Assembly (NCBI GenBank): GCA_039096225.1
Contig: JBBPEB010000034.1
Location: forward strand, 1 to 64,000
Length of the DNA: 64,000 nucleotides
Reading direction: 5' to 3'
From: Blastocystis sp. Blastoise
Taxonomy: Eukaryota > Sar > Bigyra > Opalinata > Blastocystidae
In this document: one piece after another, positions 27,608 to 42,200 of the stretch
How positions within the stretch are numbered: position 1 is the stretch's first letter
Layout of the letters: the number at the start of each line of letters is the position of its first letter
The notes under the pieces: model-generated
Told to the model about the DNA's origin: nothing
What the model saw: only the letters and a program-made list of their open reading frames with translations
Database searches by the model: none
Position numbers and translations under genes: made by a program

Positions 27608-30582
27608 CACTTGAATTCAACTATAAAAATAACATAATCATAGATTATTATTCTTCGGAAACGCATTTCTATATATTATATTCAATAAATACTTTGAAAA
27701 AAGTTGTATTCTAGAATAAAAACAATGAATTAATGAAAGCAAGAAAAATTAAAACTTGCAAATTTTTAGAAAAGATATATATGGAATTACTCTTAGTTAC
27801 TCATTGATATTAAGTGCAATTATATAGCATTTCAAAGTGAATGAACAAGTATCAAAAAAGAATCACGATTATATTTTTTTTTATAGCGAGAAATTTAAAA
27901 GTGAAAAATATTACTTCTTTTAAATTTTATTTATTCATTTTATATCGTTAAAATAACTTATTTAATTCAATATAGTTGAATATGTTTATTAAAATACTTA
28001 GAGATAATGGATATACTCAAAGAATTTATTATTATAATCAAAAAAAGAAATACAAGAATCAAAATTACTAAATAAACATAAATGAATGTATTATTGGCTG
28101 CTTTAATCAAATGTTAGCAAAGTATATTTCAAATAAAAGTCAAATATTCACAATTCTTCAACAAATTATTTTCAAAATCCTATATTGATCTTCATGAGCA
28201 GCTATTTAAGAAGTCTATGATGATTTATGATGTCATGAAATATTAATTATTTAATCTTTACTGGAGTTTCAACAAGATAGAAACAATTAACAGTGATTCT
28301 CTTCTTGTTTTTGAAATAATAGCAATATTATATTCCATGAAGTTACAAAAATATATTCTATCACATTTCTGTATATTATAACATGAATATACCTTATGTA
28401 TACCAATTGAAACAAGCAATTCATCTTTATTTCCTGTTATGCATTCTATTTACGTTTTTATTATATTATATATGAATTAATATTTATCAAGAATCTATTC
28501 ATGTACATGGATTGAAAACAGTTGAAGAGTATGAAACTGTTTCATCTACTGAATTCTCTAAAAGCATTTCATTGCTACTCTTTATTGTATAAAGTATTTT
28601 GAATAAATAGTTCACATTATTAAATGTATAAAGATCCTCTTCATATGCTAAATCATTTATAAATCTAAATATATGAGTTTATACTTCTTTATGACACTGA
28701 TATTGATATGTAAAGACTCTTCATATTATAATTTGTTATAGAACATCACTTTTGATGTTTTTTCTTAGTTATTTTTTATTATTTCTTATTATATGTATTC
28801 AATATATTGCGAATAACTTTTATTTTTAACTTATTCAATAAGAAAAATATACTCATCTTTGAGAATCAGTGTTTTTCATGTATTTATTTTAATCAATTAA
28901 ACAAGTCAGAAAGTAGATAGAATAGAATAATACATTTATAAATGATTTAATACGTTTATCATTCTAAAATAAAAATAATAAATTTTTAGAATAAAAAGTC
29001 TCATAAAATATTTATATAATGTTTTTAATACAAATTTATAAACTATTATTTTTATCATTTCCTCTTTTAATCCTATAAAATTCATTTATGTATATCTTTA
29101 ATATTGATAAACATTATATAACAATTTATACTCAAAAGTGACAACATTATTAAAATGGAATCACTACAATTGTCTTTATTATGTATTTTAAAATCTACTA
29201 ATGAAGAGTACACATAAAATATTCATTAGAAAATAATAAATTATATAATTATATTCCATATTCATAGAATAAAATGAAAAATAAAAAAGGATAGCCAAAG
29301 TATTTTGCAAAAAGCAACGAATACAAATGAATGAAGAGTTTCTGAATATCGTTTGCTAATTCATGGGAGAAGTCGTATTGACATAAGATAGCAATCTTTT
29401 TATATAGAAAAATAAAACAAATTTTACTATTTTTTATGACTCGTTTTGATAACGTAGCTTATAAAGAATATCTTATTTAAAAACTAGGTAAATAGCGAGG
29501 AATTCTTAGAAGAATTCTTTGGTTATTGACTCCAATAGGTTTTCATTGTTTTTAGACTTGACTGTAGACAGTGTAGAATTCTCTCTTGACTAATAAGATC
29601 ACTTTTACTGATTTCTTGGGAAATACCGAAACTGTAGCTATAACGATTTTTATACTATTTTCAAAACAGTTGAATTAGCAACTTTTTTACAATCAGTCAA
29701 TTTATGTATAATACAAGAGAAATAGTGGTACAATACGAGAGTTTCTATTCATTAATATTCTATATAGACATTCTAATAATTGTGTTTCTTTCTTGATTAA
29801 AGTCAACCATTTCATGATATCAGCTGTTTGTTAGTATCCTTATGCTATATGATGGAAAGAAACGATAAAGGAAAAAAAAAAGAAAAATTGGTAGAAATAC
29901 CCAAAAACATTATATTGCAAGTTATGGAGAATCGTTGTACAATTATGGGAAAAGACGATTCTATTCTTTTCTTCATTTTTTAATCTAATAAGATAAATTA
30001 TAAAGTACTAAATGACTTTAAAGTAAACTATAAAATGTATAGATGCTATATTATATATATGATTAAGATTTATGATAATCATTCAGTTTTCTTAACAATA
30101 ATTATCATTAAAATAAATTAATTGATTTCAAATAATATGCAAAATGTTTTAAATAATCGAATGAATCAAAAATAATTCAATAAAACAAACAATTAAAAAG
30201 TAAAATTAAACTTAAAAGACTTTTCTCTTATTTAACTAATACAATACTATTTAACTCATCACATAAACTTTCACATACTCATCACAATACTCATCTAACT
30301 AAAATATTAAACGAATTATTTCAAAATTAAACTAATTATTTATCAAATCCACATAATAAGCAACAAATAACAGAATCATTCAAATATAAAACCTTCTAAC
30401 ACTACAAATTTCATACAATCTTCACAACAATGAAGAAATCAAAGAAAAATCAAACAAACACATTTTAAACAACACAAACCATTTTTCACTCAGATTCTAA
30501 CAAATAATTAAGAGAATTTTCTTATTCTCAAAACACTTTTGTTTCTTTCTGATAATTCATCCTATAATTCTTATTTAATTAA
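27608..30582. other. Intergenic region
   Basis: About 3 kb upstream of the giant gene, divergent from the pseudogene to its left. Moderately AT-rich, with more mixed composition around 29,330-29,960. No supported coding exon. One copy of a dispersed motif (TTTCTTGGGAAATACC) occurs near 29,612. Confidence 0.6.
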
Positions 30583-33500
30583 ATGAGGATATTTTATCTA
30601 CTCTTATTCATCTATACTACATGTTTAGCAGTGAATTCTGGAAAGAAATTAGGTTTGTTTTTTCAATTCTCTCTTTTCTTAAATTATTCCACATAATTGA
30701 ATAGGTAAATCAAGAGAATTGCCTGTACAAGATTGTATGATAAAACAAGGAGGTGATTATTATTTTGATTCTGAGTATGTTTGGATAGGAAAAGATCGTG
30801 ATGAAGTTTATCTTGTATGTATTGATATATAAATAGAATTCTAGAATCATTTATAAATTTATTTAGACTTATTGTTATCATTTTCAAGGTCAAATGTGGG
30901 AAATGTTTTATTCGAATACCAATAATGACTTTATAACAGATAAACGAAGTTATATAGAACATATATCGGATCCTACAGGCTTTAAGAACATAGAGAATAA
31001 TTCATTCAGAGATTACGACGTAATTGGTATGATTTTTATAATATATATTTGTTTCGATAAATATAAAATTTATGATTCTTATCATCATATTTATCTATAA
31101 AAAATAAATATAAATTAAAAATATATTTCTATAGGTTCCCTTCCTATTTCGTTATTGCCAGGAACCTCGTTAAAGTTGTTAATATTGAATATAAATGGTT
31201 GGTCTGATGATGAATATTTCATAATGACTTTTCAAAAGTATTCTACATTTAATGAATTCATAACAAATCAATGGCCTTATGAATCTTGTCAATCACTTCC
31301 TGGAGGTGAATATATAGAAATACAAACAAAATCAGTTACTTATAAGTATATATATATTATTGATTATTATTATTTATTTATATAGAGTATATGCATTATA
31401 TGTTGATGAGAAAGGATTTGGTATTCGTGATTGTATTATTCATTATACAGATAATTTTATTACAAAACAACCTTCAAATTATCCAAAGTATATTTTTTTA
31501 TTTATTTATTCATTTATAATATATATATATATATAGATATATATATTCAAATTTATATTCAAAAGAAGATAGAGTAGAAACAGTATGTGATAAAGTGAAT
31601 GATTATGCTGATAATAATATTCGAATTTTTGTTGCTACTTCTCGTATATATTTATATATATATATAATGAATATAATTCTATATAGCTATAATATATACA
31701 ATGAGTACCTATTATGATTATACTGCTGCAGGAGATGGATGTTGTTTCGTAGAGGATATTACTGATGATTTCCATAATAATGAAGTGATTTCTCGATTAT
31801 GCTGGTTAGATCCCCAAGGGAATACTGACTTTCAGAAATGGGGAAGTTCTAAAGAAACTGGATTCGTTGAATCAGAACTCAATGATTATGATCTTCCTGT
31901 GTATATATATATTATATATTTTTTTTATTCTTCTTTTTTATTCTTCTTTTTATAGTGCCTCTTTGAATTCTACATATTCTACCTTCAATACATGGTTTAC
32001 AGAAAGTAATAATTCTTATTCTTTTTCTTTTCCTCTTATTGGTATTATGGGTACCAAAAACCTTCTTACTCTTAACTAGTATATATATATTCTATATATA
32101 TTCTATACCTTCTAGTCCTACTTATTTTCCTTTAACAGATGTAAAAGGAGGATATGCATTAAGTCCAATAGAAGAATATATTGGTAAGAAATGTTGGTTT
32201 ACTATGAAAACAAATCTATTCTTCTTGTATATTGTTATTATTTTATATTTATATATTATTATATATTTAGATATGAGAATAGAACAGATCAATTTATAGA
32301 TTTTGAAACGAATAATGGATTATGGGTTTTTATTAATAAACATTTATTCTTAGATTATGGAGGGTATATATAATATATATTATATATTATTATTATTATA
32401 TATATAGTTATAATACTCCAGTTGGTTCTCATGTTAATATAACGAATTATGCAGATAAATTAGGTCTTATTCCTGGAATCACCTATTCTATATCTATATT
32501 CTTTGCTTCTAGAACATGTGGAACTCAATCAAGTATATATATAATAATAATAATAAAAATAATATTATTATTATTCTATAGATTCTATATCTCGTTTTAT
32601 AACTCAAACGAATTTGACATTTCTCTGTGATGCTCCTCTTCTCTCTAAAGTAGTTTTTATGATTATTGATAAAGAAGATACTACAACTATACCGAATATG
32701 AATAGTAGTATTAATCTCTCTGGAAATAGTTATAGTAGTACTTTAAACAGTGAAGGAGAAAATCCTTATTATTGTACAAGAGATTTCAAAAATATTCTTA
32801 TTCAACAACAAGTATATTTATATATTTATCATTATATATATATATTTAGACTGTATCTCTTAATAAAACATCAATATTTGGATATCATATTTATATGTAT
32901 GAAATTCTTCAATTTAAATCAAATATCTATTTAGGTATATATATACTAAATATATATTATATATATATAGAATCCATATCTCCATTTTGTATTCTTCTTC
33001 ATCCTTATATACAATACTCTTCTTCTACTCCTGTAATAAACCCTGATATTCCTTATAATAATATACTTCAATCTCGATGTTTCTCTCAAACTAATTCTTA
33101 TATATTCTTCTTTAATGAAAATAGTATATAAATATATAATAATATTAATAATAATAAATATATAGTTCTTCAAGTATATTTACCTGGTGATACTCCTCCT
33201 ACAATGAAATCTCCTTCTATAATCACTTCAGTATCCTATTCCTTCTATAATAATGGACAATTAACTCTACAGTTGATCTCTAGATATAATCAACTTCATC
33301 TCTATCTCTCTAATAAACATACTCTCAATATCAATCTTGTATTATTCTATATATTATTATTATTATTATTATATTTATAGGATTCTGTCTCTCATCTATC
33401 ATCAGGATATTATTTAGAAATTATTTCACCAGAAAATGTATATATTAATTATAATAATAATATAATTATATTGAATAGGGTATCCAATTGATATCTCCTA

Positions 33501-34392
33501 CAGTATCAACGATTCCTTTGACTTCTACTACTATTACTCCTTCTGAATATCCTCTCTTCTTCACGAGTACTGCAGGATCTATATATTCACTTCAATTATT
33601 CCTTAATAGTCGATGTGGACAAATACCTATAGATATCGATCTCGAACAACGAATTAAAGTCACTTTTATTAGTGATCGAAAGGGTATATTTATTATTTAT
33701 ATTTATTTATTATTCTATATATATATATAGTTCCATCTCTTCCTACATATACCTTCTCCTATCTTTCTTCTTCTTCTCTTTATTTATATTTAAAAGCTAT
33801 CTATGTAGCTATATATGATATTTATATAACAGTAGATGGTATTCCTATTCATTATTCTCCATTTTTATCTGCATGGACAGTAACTCATGGTTCTCTTCTT
33901 CCTTCAAATACTATTTTTATACCACCAAATAAAACTACTACTGTTGGTATTATTCGTATATATTTATTTTATTTATATAATAATAATAATAATATATATA
34001 TAGATGATTTTGAAATATATTTTCGTGATGAATATAATAATACAGTTCCTACAACATTATTTACAGGAACAATTCTATTAAATACAGATCAATCTTATTT
34101 CTTTACTTCAAAAGAAGGTATTTTATATATTTATTATTTATTATTATATATATAGATCCATTACATGAAAAATTAATATATCAATTTGTTTCTTATACTT
34201 CAGAATCTGTTTATTTTAGATGGATGTAAATATATATAATAATAATAATAATACTATTTTTTTATAGTGTGAATGGTTTATCTGTGATTAATACTCCATT
34301 CCAATTATCAGTATATAGTGATGTTCCTTCTTATCTCTACTCTTCTATCTCTACTATCTATTCAATTATTCCTTTATATAGAAGTGTTGATG

Positions 34393-34427
<35 letters not shown>

Positions 34428-37400
34428 TATATAGTTTACATTAATAGTAAGAGATCGTTATTATAATTTAGTGAATCAGAATAATTTTATAATAAAATTA
34501 TATGTAACATCTTCAGAAGGATTTGATATTCCTTTATTTCCAGGGGAATCCGATCAATTCTTTAGTTATAGAATCACTATGGATTCTACTTCACAATATA
34601 CATTATCCATTCGTTTCTTTCGTGAGATTTCTGAAGGTCATTTATATGTACGTCTTCTCAATAAAGAAGAAGAAGATATTGATACAATTAATTCTTATAT
34701 ATATTGTACTATTCAAAGTAGAATTAGTCCTAATGATTGCTCGAAAACTGAAATCTATATATCCTTTTATTTTATTTTATATTATATTCTCTCAATAATA
34801 TTATATATATTTCTTAATTCTACTTTTTTCAAGGTTTTCTATTGATTTTTAGTATTTACAACAAAACTAAGACAACTGAAAATTTTTAAGTTTTCAAAAA
34901 CAGAAGCCTGAAAATTTAAAATTTTCAAGGCTTTGAAAATTCTTGAGAAAAAGAACTGCTTTTTTTGACGTCGACCTGGGAGCTTATTTGAATAGTAATA
35001 GTACTATTTTCAAAATGGCAATCATTAAAGACGTATTTTAATTCATCATTTATACTATTAGCTTCTTTTTTCTTTATAGTATAGGCATCAGCAGATACAT
35101 TCTTCTTCGGCGAGCACACAAAGGTCTTCTTGGAGATTTCTAACCTACGTGACAACGAATTATGAACATACTGGTTAGCTACAGAGGCTGACTTCCATCT
35201 TCCCTGTACCATTAGTTCTTCTGTCGTGGCTCCATTCTCAGCAGCTAGGCTGGCCATTGTTCTACGAAAGCAGTGACCAGTGAAGCTATCAGCATTAGGT
35301 AGGTTAAGGTAAGTAGCTATTCTTCTTGGCCAATTACCAATTGTCTTCTCTCCAGTAGATTTGCAGCAGAAGTGGTTCTCAATTATCAACGGAAACAAGG
35401 GTCCTTCTTCATTAGTATCCAGCTTGCTATAGTATTCTTTTAGTATATTTCCCATCTTTACATTCCCTTCTTCTATAGGTACTATTCCATCAAATCCAAC
35501 TCCATTCTGGTCAGTCTTACTTCTTTCAACGTTAATAGCAACATGGTCATCAAAAATCTATATAAAAGGTATATATATATAATATAATCATACTGTTATG
35601 TTCTTCTTTTTTAACCTATATATTTCTATATGTCTCAAACCACTGTAAATGGTAATGATTAGGCACACCTTGAGTTGAAGGAGAGATAGGTCTTCATCAT
35701 AAGGAGCATTCAGGAATTGGCGGCAGTTATCATCTGATAGGACAGCACTCTTCTTTGGTGGTGGAAGGTTCTTAGCATGGTTCCTAAGTGATCCTTTTAT
35801 TCTTTCAGCAGTTACCTTGTTAACGTAGTGGTTTTCCTTGAATGTAATCATCTTATATAGGCCAGTAAGCTTGGACGTAATGGTATTGGCCCTCATTGGT
35901 AGATCTATAAGATACTGTATATATGATTCTAATACCTTATCTATATCTAATTCATGTTTAGGATCATGTAATGATCGGTAATTCTGGAACTCATTGTACC
36001 ATATCTCATATCGATGACCACTTTTAAGTGGTATAACACTAACTAAAGGTTTCATTTCAGCCATTTGATGATTATGATGGAAAAATAAAAAATGGCGGTC
36101 TTTTAAAGTATATTATTATTTATGTTTAGTTATTTAATTTGTTTTGTTTTATTATTATATTTATACACAACAGTACAGTTATTAAAGACAGTTACTAATA
36201 ATATCATTAAAAAAATGTGTAGTTATTTAATGAAATATTATGATAAATATAGAAATACTAATATATATTATATATATATTACAAATATATATATATATTC
36301 AATATAAATTAGAACAAATCGTTATTATATCAAAAATGGTCAAACTCAAGTATTGAATAGATGAATACTCATAAAATGTTTCTAACATTCACCTGATATG
36401 ACTAGTAAATTGTATTAGTATTTATAGTTTATAACAAAAAGTGTAGAGACAGTCTAGAATGAGTTATTTTTCCAGAGTATGGTTAAAAATGAATTTTAAT
36501 AAAAGATTTAAAACAAATGTTTCAATAATTAATGCAAAATTTATATCATTTATTAATATAATTAATAATTTCAATTATTACATATAATTAGGATATGTTT
36601 ATAGTTGTATATATATAATATATAAAAATGAATAAAACAATATAAAACCAATTGAAAAAACATCTTTCAGAAGTTCTTAAAGAATGTGTAATATTTCAGT
36701 GTCTTAATTTTGATTGATTTCCCTACGGGAAATACAACCAAAATATAAAACACTGAAAATTACACAATTTTCAAGAAACTACCTGAAATATACTATTACA
36801 GTCCTATTAGTTTTGCAGGTACATTAACGTATATGTATATATATACAAGAGATATATATGATGATGGATATTGTTTAGATAATCGAAGAGATAAATATAA
36901 AGTGTATATTAAAGGTGATGGAGAAGTATATATATATTTATTTAATAAATTATTATTATATATAGTATACTCAGAAATCCTTTTATTCATTTTCAACATC
37001 TCCTTCTCTTGATATATATACACAAGAATATCAATATACTTCTATTTGTCCTCTTTATACATTTATTCAATTACCTTCAAAAGTTAGAAATATAACTGTG
37101 AAAATAGATTGTTTATCTGAAGATAATATTTGGTCCTCTTTAGAATGGAATATCACTACTATACCTTCTACTGAAATGTATATTATTTTTATTATTATTC
37201 TCTTATATATATATAGTACATCTACAATTCAAGTAACTCATGATTCTCTTTATACTGCTGGTGATACTATTCCTATAAACATCAAATTCTTTGATATGTA
37301 ATTCTTTTATTATTCATATATATATTATTTATAGATATAATAATTCAGTAATTAATTTACAAAGTGTATATAAAATATGTGATTATAGTTATGTAGAAGG

Positions 37401-39195
37401 TATATTTAAATATATATATAATTTGAATTTAATTTTATATAGATCGAAATACTTATTATGATGTTATGAATCCAGATTCAATAAGTCTTCTTAGTACATG
37501 TTCTATACCTGCTAAAGTATCAGGATTCCATAAGATTTCATTGATTACATTAGTTTCTGGAAATATCTATGATTCTTATCTAAGTAAATATATTTTTATT
37601 TATATAATATATCTATTATCTATAATAGCTGTTGTTCCTGGTACTCTTTATATTGCTCATACTGATATTCATGGGACTGGAATTGAATTTGTTTCTTATT
37701 GTGATTCTACTAATATTTCTATTTGTGGAGATATCTATATGAATTTAAAAGTATTTATTTATTATATATTTTATATATTTATAATAGGATGAATATTTTA
37801 ATTCATTGAATGCTACATATTATATTGAAGAAGGTGGATATTCAAAAGAAGATCCTTCTTTTTCTATATATAATCATGAAGGAGAATATATTGATATAGA
37901 TATTCGACGAGCTGATACTTTAGAAGATACTCCTTTTACTGTAGATAAACATATACTCAATAATACGTATATTTAATATTATTATTATTTATTATTTATT
38001 TATAGTATTCATATTCATTATATTGTTGAAATGTCTTCTATTATTGGTCTTACTGAATCAGAATATCCTTATTTATATATACGTCTATTCTTTCAAAATA
38101 AACAAGATAATCTATTCTCTAAAGATATTCCTATTACTCTATCTTCTCTTCCTTATTCTCTATTCATGTATATTATATAATTTATTTTTTTAATTATTTT
38201 ATATATATTTATAGATTAACATCTCCTCTTAAATTTCATGTATCATCGATATTAAATGTCAATTTAGAAACTGATCCATTCTTTTTATTTCAAATATTTG
38301 ATGAAAATCAACATATTATTACGGGTCAACAATCTAATCTTAAATGGATAAATATAGATGAAGATTATTATGATGGAATCATGTATATAGTTGAAACTAC
38401 ATCACCTGGTACTTATAAATATCCTTTTATATATATATATATTAATAATAATAATTAAATAATATTATTTTCTTTAATCTATATACAACTATACCTCATC
38501 TTCCTACTGCTCGTAATTATACGTTTATATTATTATATAATAATATGCCTATATTGGATACATCAGTGACAATTACTACATTCACATGTTTAAAGTATTC
38601 TTTATCATCAACCTATTCAGGAACATTCAGTATGGGATTTGTACCTGAAATAAGAAGAGAATTAGATGTTATTGTTAAAGATATTCATAATAATGAAATG
38701 TATATTTATTTTTTTTTATTAATATTATTATTATATAGTCCTATTCCTCTAAATCAACAATTCAATTTAACTTCTTCTCCTCCTCTTCTCTATTCTTATA
38801 CTCTCAATAATAATCATATCCATGTATATATATAATAATAATATATAATTAATATATTATATATATAGTTTCTAATAGATTCTCCTCTTCATCTTTCTTC
38901 TTTTCGAGATCTATATACAATTACTATTTCTACATCCTTTGAAGATCAACCCTATATAGAAATACTTACTACCACTACTTATGCTTATCCTAATATGAGT
39001 ATATATATAATATATAATATATAATATATAATAATATAATTATATAGATCTTCTTGGATCTCCTTCTTATTTACTTTGTCCTGATGAATTAACTACAGGA
39101 ATAGAATTTAATTGTACATTTCATCCACGAGATATTTATGGTAATGATATTAATCCTACTTATATTCAACCATTCTTAAAATCAACATGTATATA

Positions 39196-39229
<34 letters not shown>

Positions 39230-42200
39230 AAGTGATTGATTCTAAGGGTAATAATCTTAATGTATGTGATTTACCTTATTGCACAGGGAATAAACCAGCT
39301 ATCTTTGTTTTTGATCATAATACTATTTATACAAAGTATATATTATATATATTATTATTATATTATATAGAATGTATTATATTGATGCTGATACATATAC
39401 GATAACATTTTCTCTTGAGCAAGTTCATTATGAACAACAATTTCAATTGATTATTTCTCCATCAATTATGGACCCTCAACAATCATTTATTCATTTCCCT
39501 TCTAATAATAATCCTATTCCTGTTCCTAATTATGAAGATTATGGAAAAAATGGTATTTATTATATATATTATTTTATTATATATATAGAATTATTAGATG
39601 ATGAAGGAATCAATAAAAGTATATATATATATTTATTATAGTTATTATTTATATATATAGCTTATATAGCTGGTAATCAAATTTTCATTCATGTTCATCT
39701 CTTTGATATATCTTTTATATTATATATATTATATTATATTATTATATAAATAAATATTTTCTTAATAATCACTCCTTTAATAATACAATAGAAGAAGATA
39801 TATCAAAAGAATTATATATAGAAATATATAAGAATGAAACTCGTATAGAAACTGATAGGTATATATATTTATTATTATTATAATTATTATATAGTTATGC
39901 AATATTAATTTATGGAAATGTATATGTATTTTCGTTATATTTATATACAATTGGAAACTATGATATATATGTAAAACGATCAGGAGTAGCTTTATTGGTA
40001 TATTGATTATATTATTATATTCTATATATATATGAATAGAATTCTCCAATACAAGCTATTATAATACCATCAGAAGCTACTTCCTATATATATTCCTGTT
40101 CTCCCTTAGAGAATGAAGATAAGTTACCTGATGAATTATGTAGTATACATGGATTAAGAGAAAATGTATATATTTATATATTACATTATATATTATATTA
40201 TATATTAATAGACAAAAGGATCATTCTTATTATCTACTGTAGATATATATGGGAATCCTGTATATACCTATTTTGACACAAATCTATTCTCTATGGCTAT
40301 TACATCTTCTGTATATATATATAATATATATTATTATTATTATTATTATTCTATATAGTCGAATACAATGTTTATTCCACCTCATTTGACTGTTCAATTA
40401 TATGATAAAGAACTTGGTATATATATAATAATATAATATAAAATAATATTTATATATAGGTCAATATTTGATAATCTATAATGATTTAACTTCTACTCAT
40501 CCTGGAAATTATATCCTATTTATATATATATATAAATATATTTAAAAAAATAAAAATTATTTTCTTTAATGAGTATACTAACTGAATATACACTTCAATT
40601 ATATTATAATTCAACTTCTCCTTTTCCATTATTAAAGATTCAACTCTATCCAGCACAAATCAGATATCAATCTACAAGTATTCTTATTATTAAAATAAAT
40701 AAATAATATATAGTCCTTAAGAATGATGATTGTGAACGTGTGAATACAACTTGTTATATATATGTATATCTTTATGATATATATGAACGTCCAATAGAAT
40801 TTGATGCCTATTCTATTTCTATTGAAATGGATGTATCACTGGATATAGAGGGTGATGGAAATCCTATTCTTCATACTGAACTATTCCCTTGTATATTTAT
40901 AAAGGATTTCTATACTTGTGAATATAAATTAATCTATTCTGGTGATTATATATATTATCCTATTATTAATAATCATCCATATCTTCAATATCATTATCTA
41001 TATCCTTTATATTATATATAATATAATTATAAAAATATATAATATCTCTATATATTTCTTAATAAACTTACTTCTCTTTCTCCTTTAGAACCTGAATATA
41101 CAAATACATATATATCATTTATTTCAGAGAGTACTTCTCTATATACAGATGTGACTATGATTATTAAGATTCGTGATGCATTAGGGAATTTATTAGATAT
41201 TAATACATCTAATAAAACTCTATTTGCTATTATTACTCTTGATTCAAGTGGAAAACAAAGATCTGTATGATTTCATATATATTTAATAATAATTATTTCA
41301 TAAAATTTCAATATAGCTTCGATTGACTATTCCTTTCAAATCTCAGACTCCTTATATACATAGTTTAACTATATTATCTCCTTTATATGGTTATGGATCT
41401 ATAGATTTTTATTTAACAGATATTACTTGGGATGATCTTACAAATACAGAAATCTATACAAAGATATTATTAGGTACTCAACCAAATCTTGTTTTCCTTC
41501 CTTCTTTATGTAAACAACATTCTTCTCTTAGTCCTTATATGTGTTATAATAATATGAATGGTAATTACATAAAGAATCCTATAGAATTCGTTGATAATGG
41601 ACAAACTATTCATTGTGTTTCTGATTGGAATGATTGTCATAATAGTCTTACTTGTCCTCTAGGAATGGAAGCTTGTATGAATCGTGAATCTGAAGATATT
41701 CTTATTGGTTGTCAACAAGATATTCATAATTGTACTTGTCATGGATATATATGTGAAAATGGAGCTTGTGTTGATAATTATATGAAGTATATAGATTGAT
41801 TTTATTTTTTTAACTAATATAATATAATATATATTTTTAGATGTCCTTCTTTTCCTATACATGATACAAATAAAGTAATATGTGTTGATGGAACAATAGC
41901 TATAAATAAGCAAATGTGTCCTCAACAAGTTCATTGTCCACCTTCTACAATTACTTGTGGAGATCTAGTTACTTGTGCAGTATCTATAGAAGAATGTAAT
42001 CAATATAAAAACTCTATTCAATGTCCTTCTTATGCTCCTATTTTATGTTGGGATAAAGTATTTTTTTATTATTATTTTATTATATTAATAAATAATATAT
42101 ATAAATAGAAAAGTTGTGTTATTGATCCAATTGAATGTCCTTCTCTTCGTTTTTGTCCTAAACCACTTATTTTATGTCCTGATGGAATGTGTACACATAA

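Larger units (their letters stand above)
34834..36818. mobile_element. Recombinase element occupying a ~2-kb intron
   Basis: This segment interrupts a codon of the giant gene: exon ...TTTTTTCAAG ends at 34833 and GTACATTAACG resumes at 36819, joining to FFQGTLTYMY in frame. The segment starts GTTTTC and ends TTTTGCAG, so it has formal GT-AG borders, but it is ~40 times longer than neighbouring introns. It carries an intact antisense tyrosine recombinase with its own small intron, ~90 bp on the left and ~750 bp on the right without genes. A ~40-bp related direct repeat lies near each end (34875-34915 and 36752-36790). No terminal inverted repeats and no clear target duplication were seen. Crypton-type elements have just this content. 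Confidence 0.7.

Noticed and set aside
34834-36818. LTR retroelement or DIRS element in the giant gene
   Set aside because: No reverse transcriptase or RNase H frame and no long terminal repeats; only a tyrosine recombinase is encoded.
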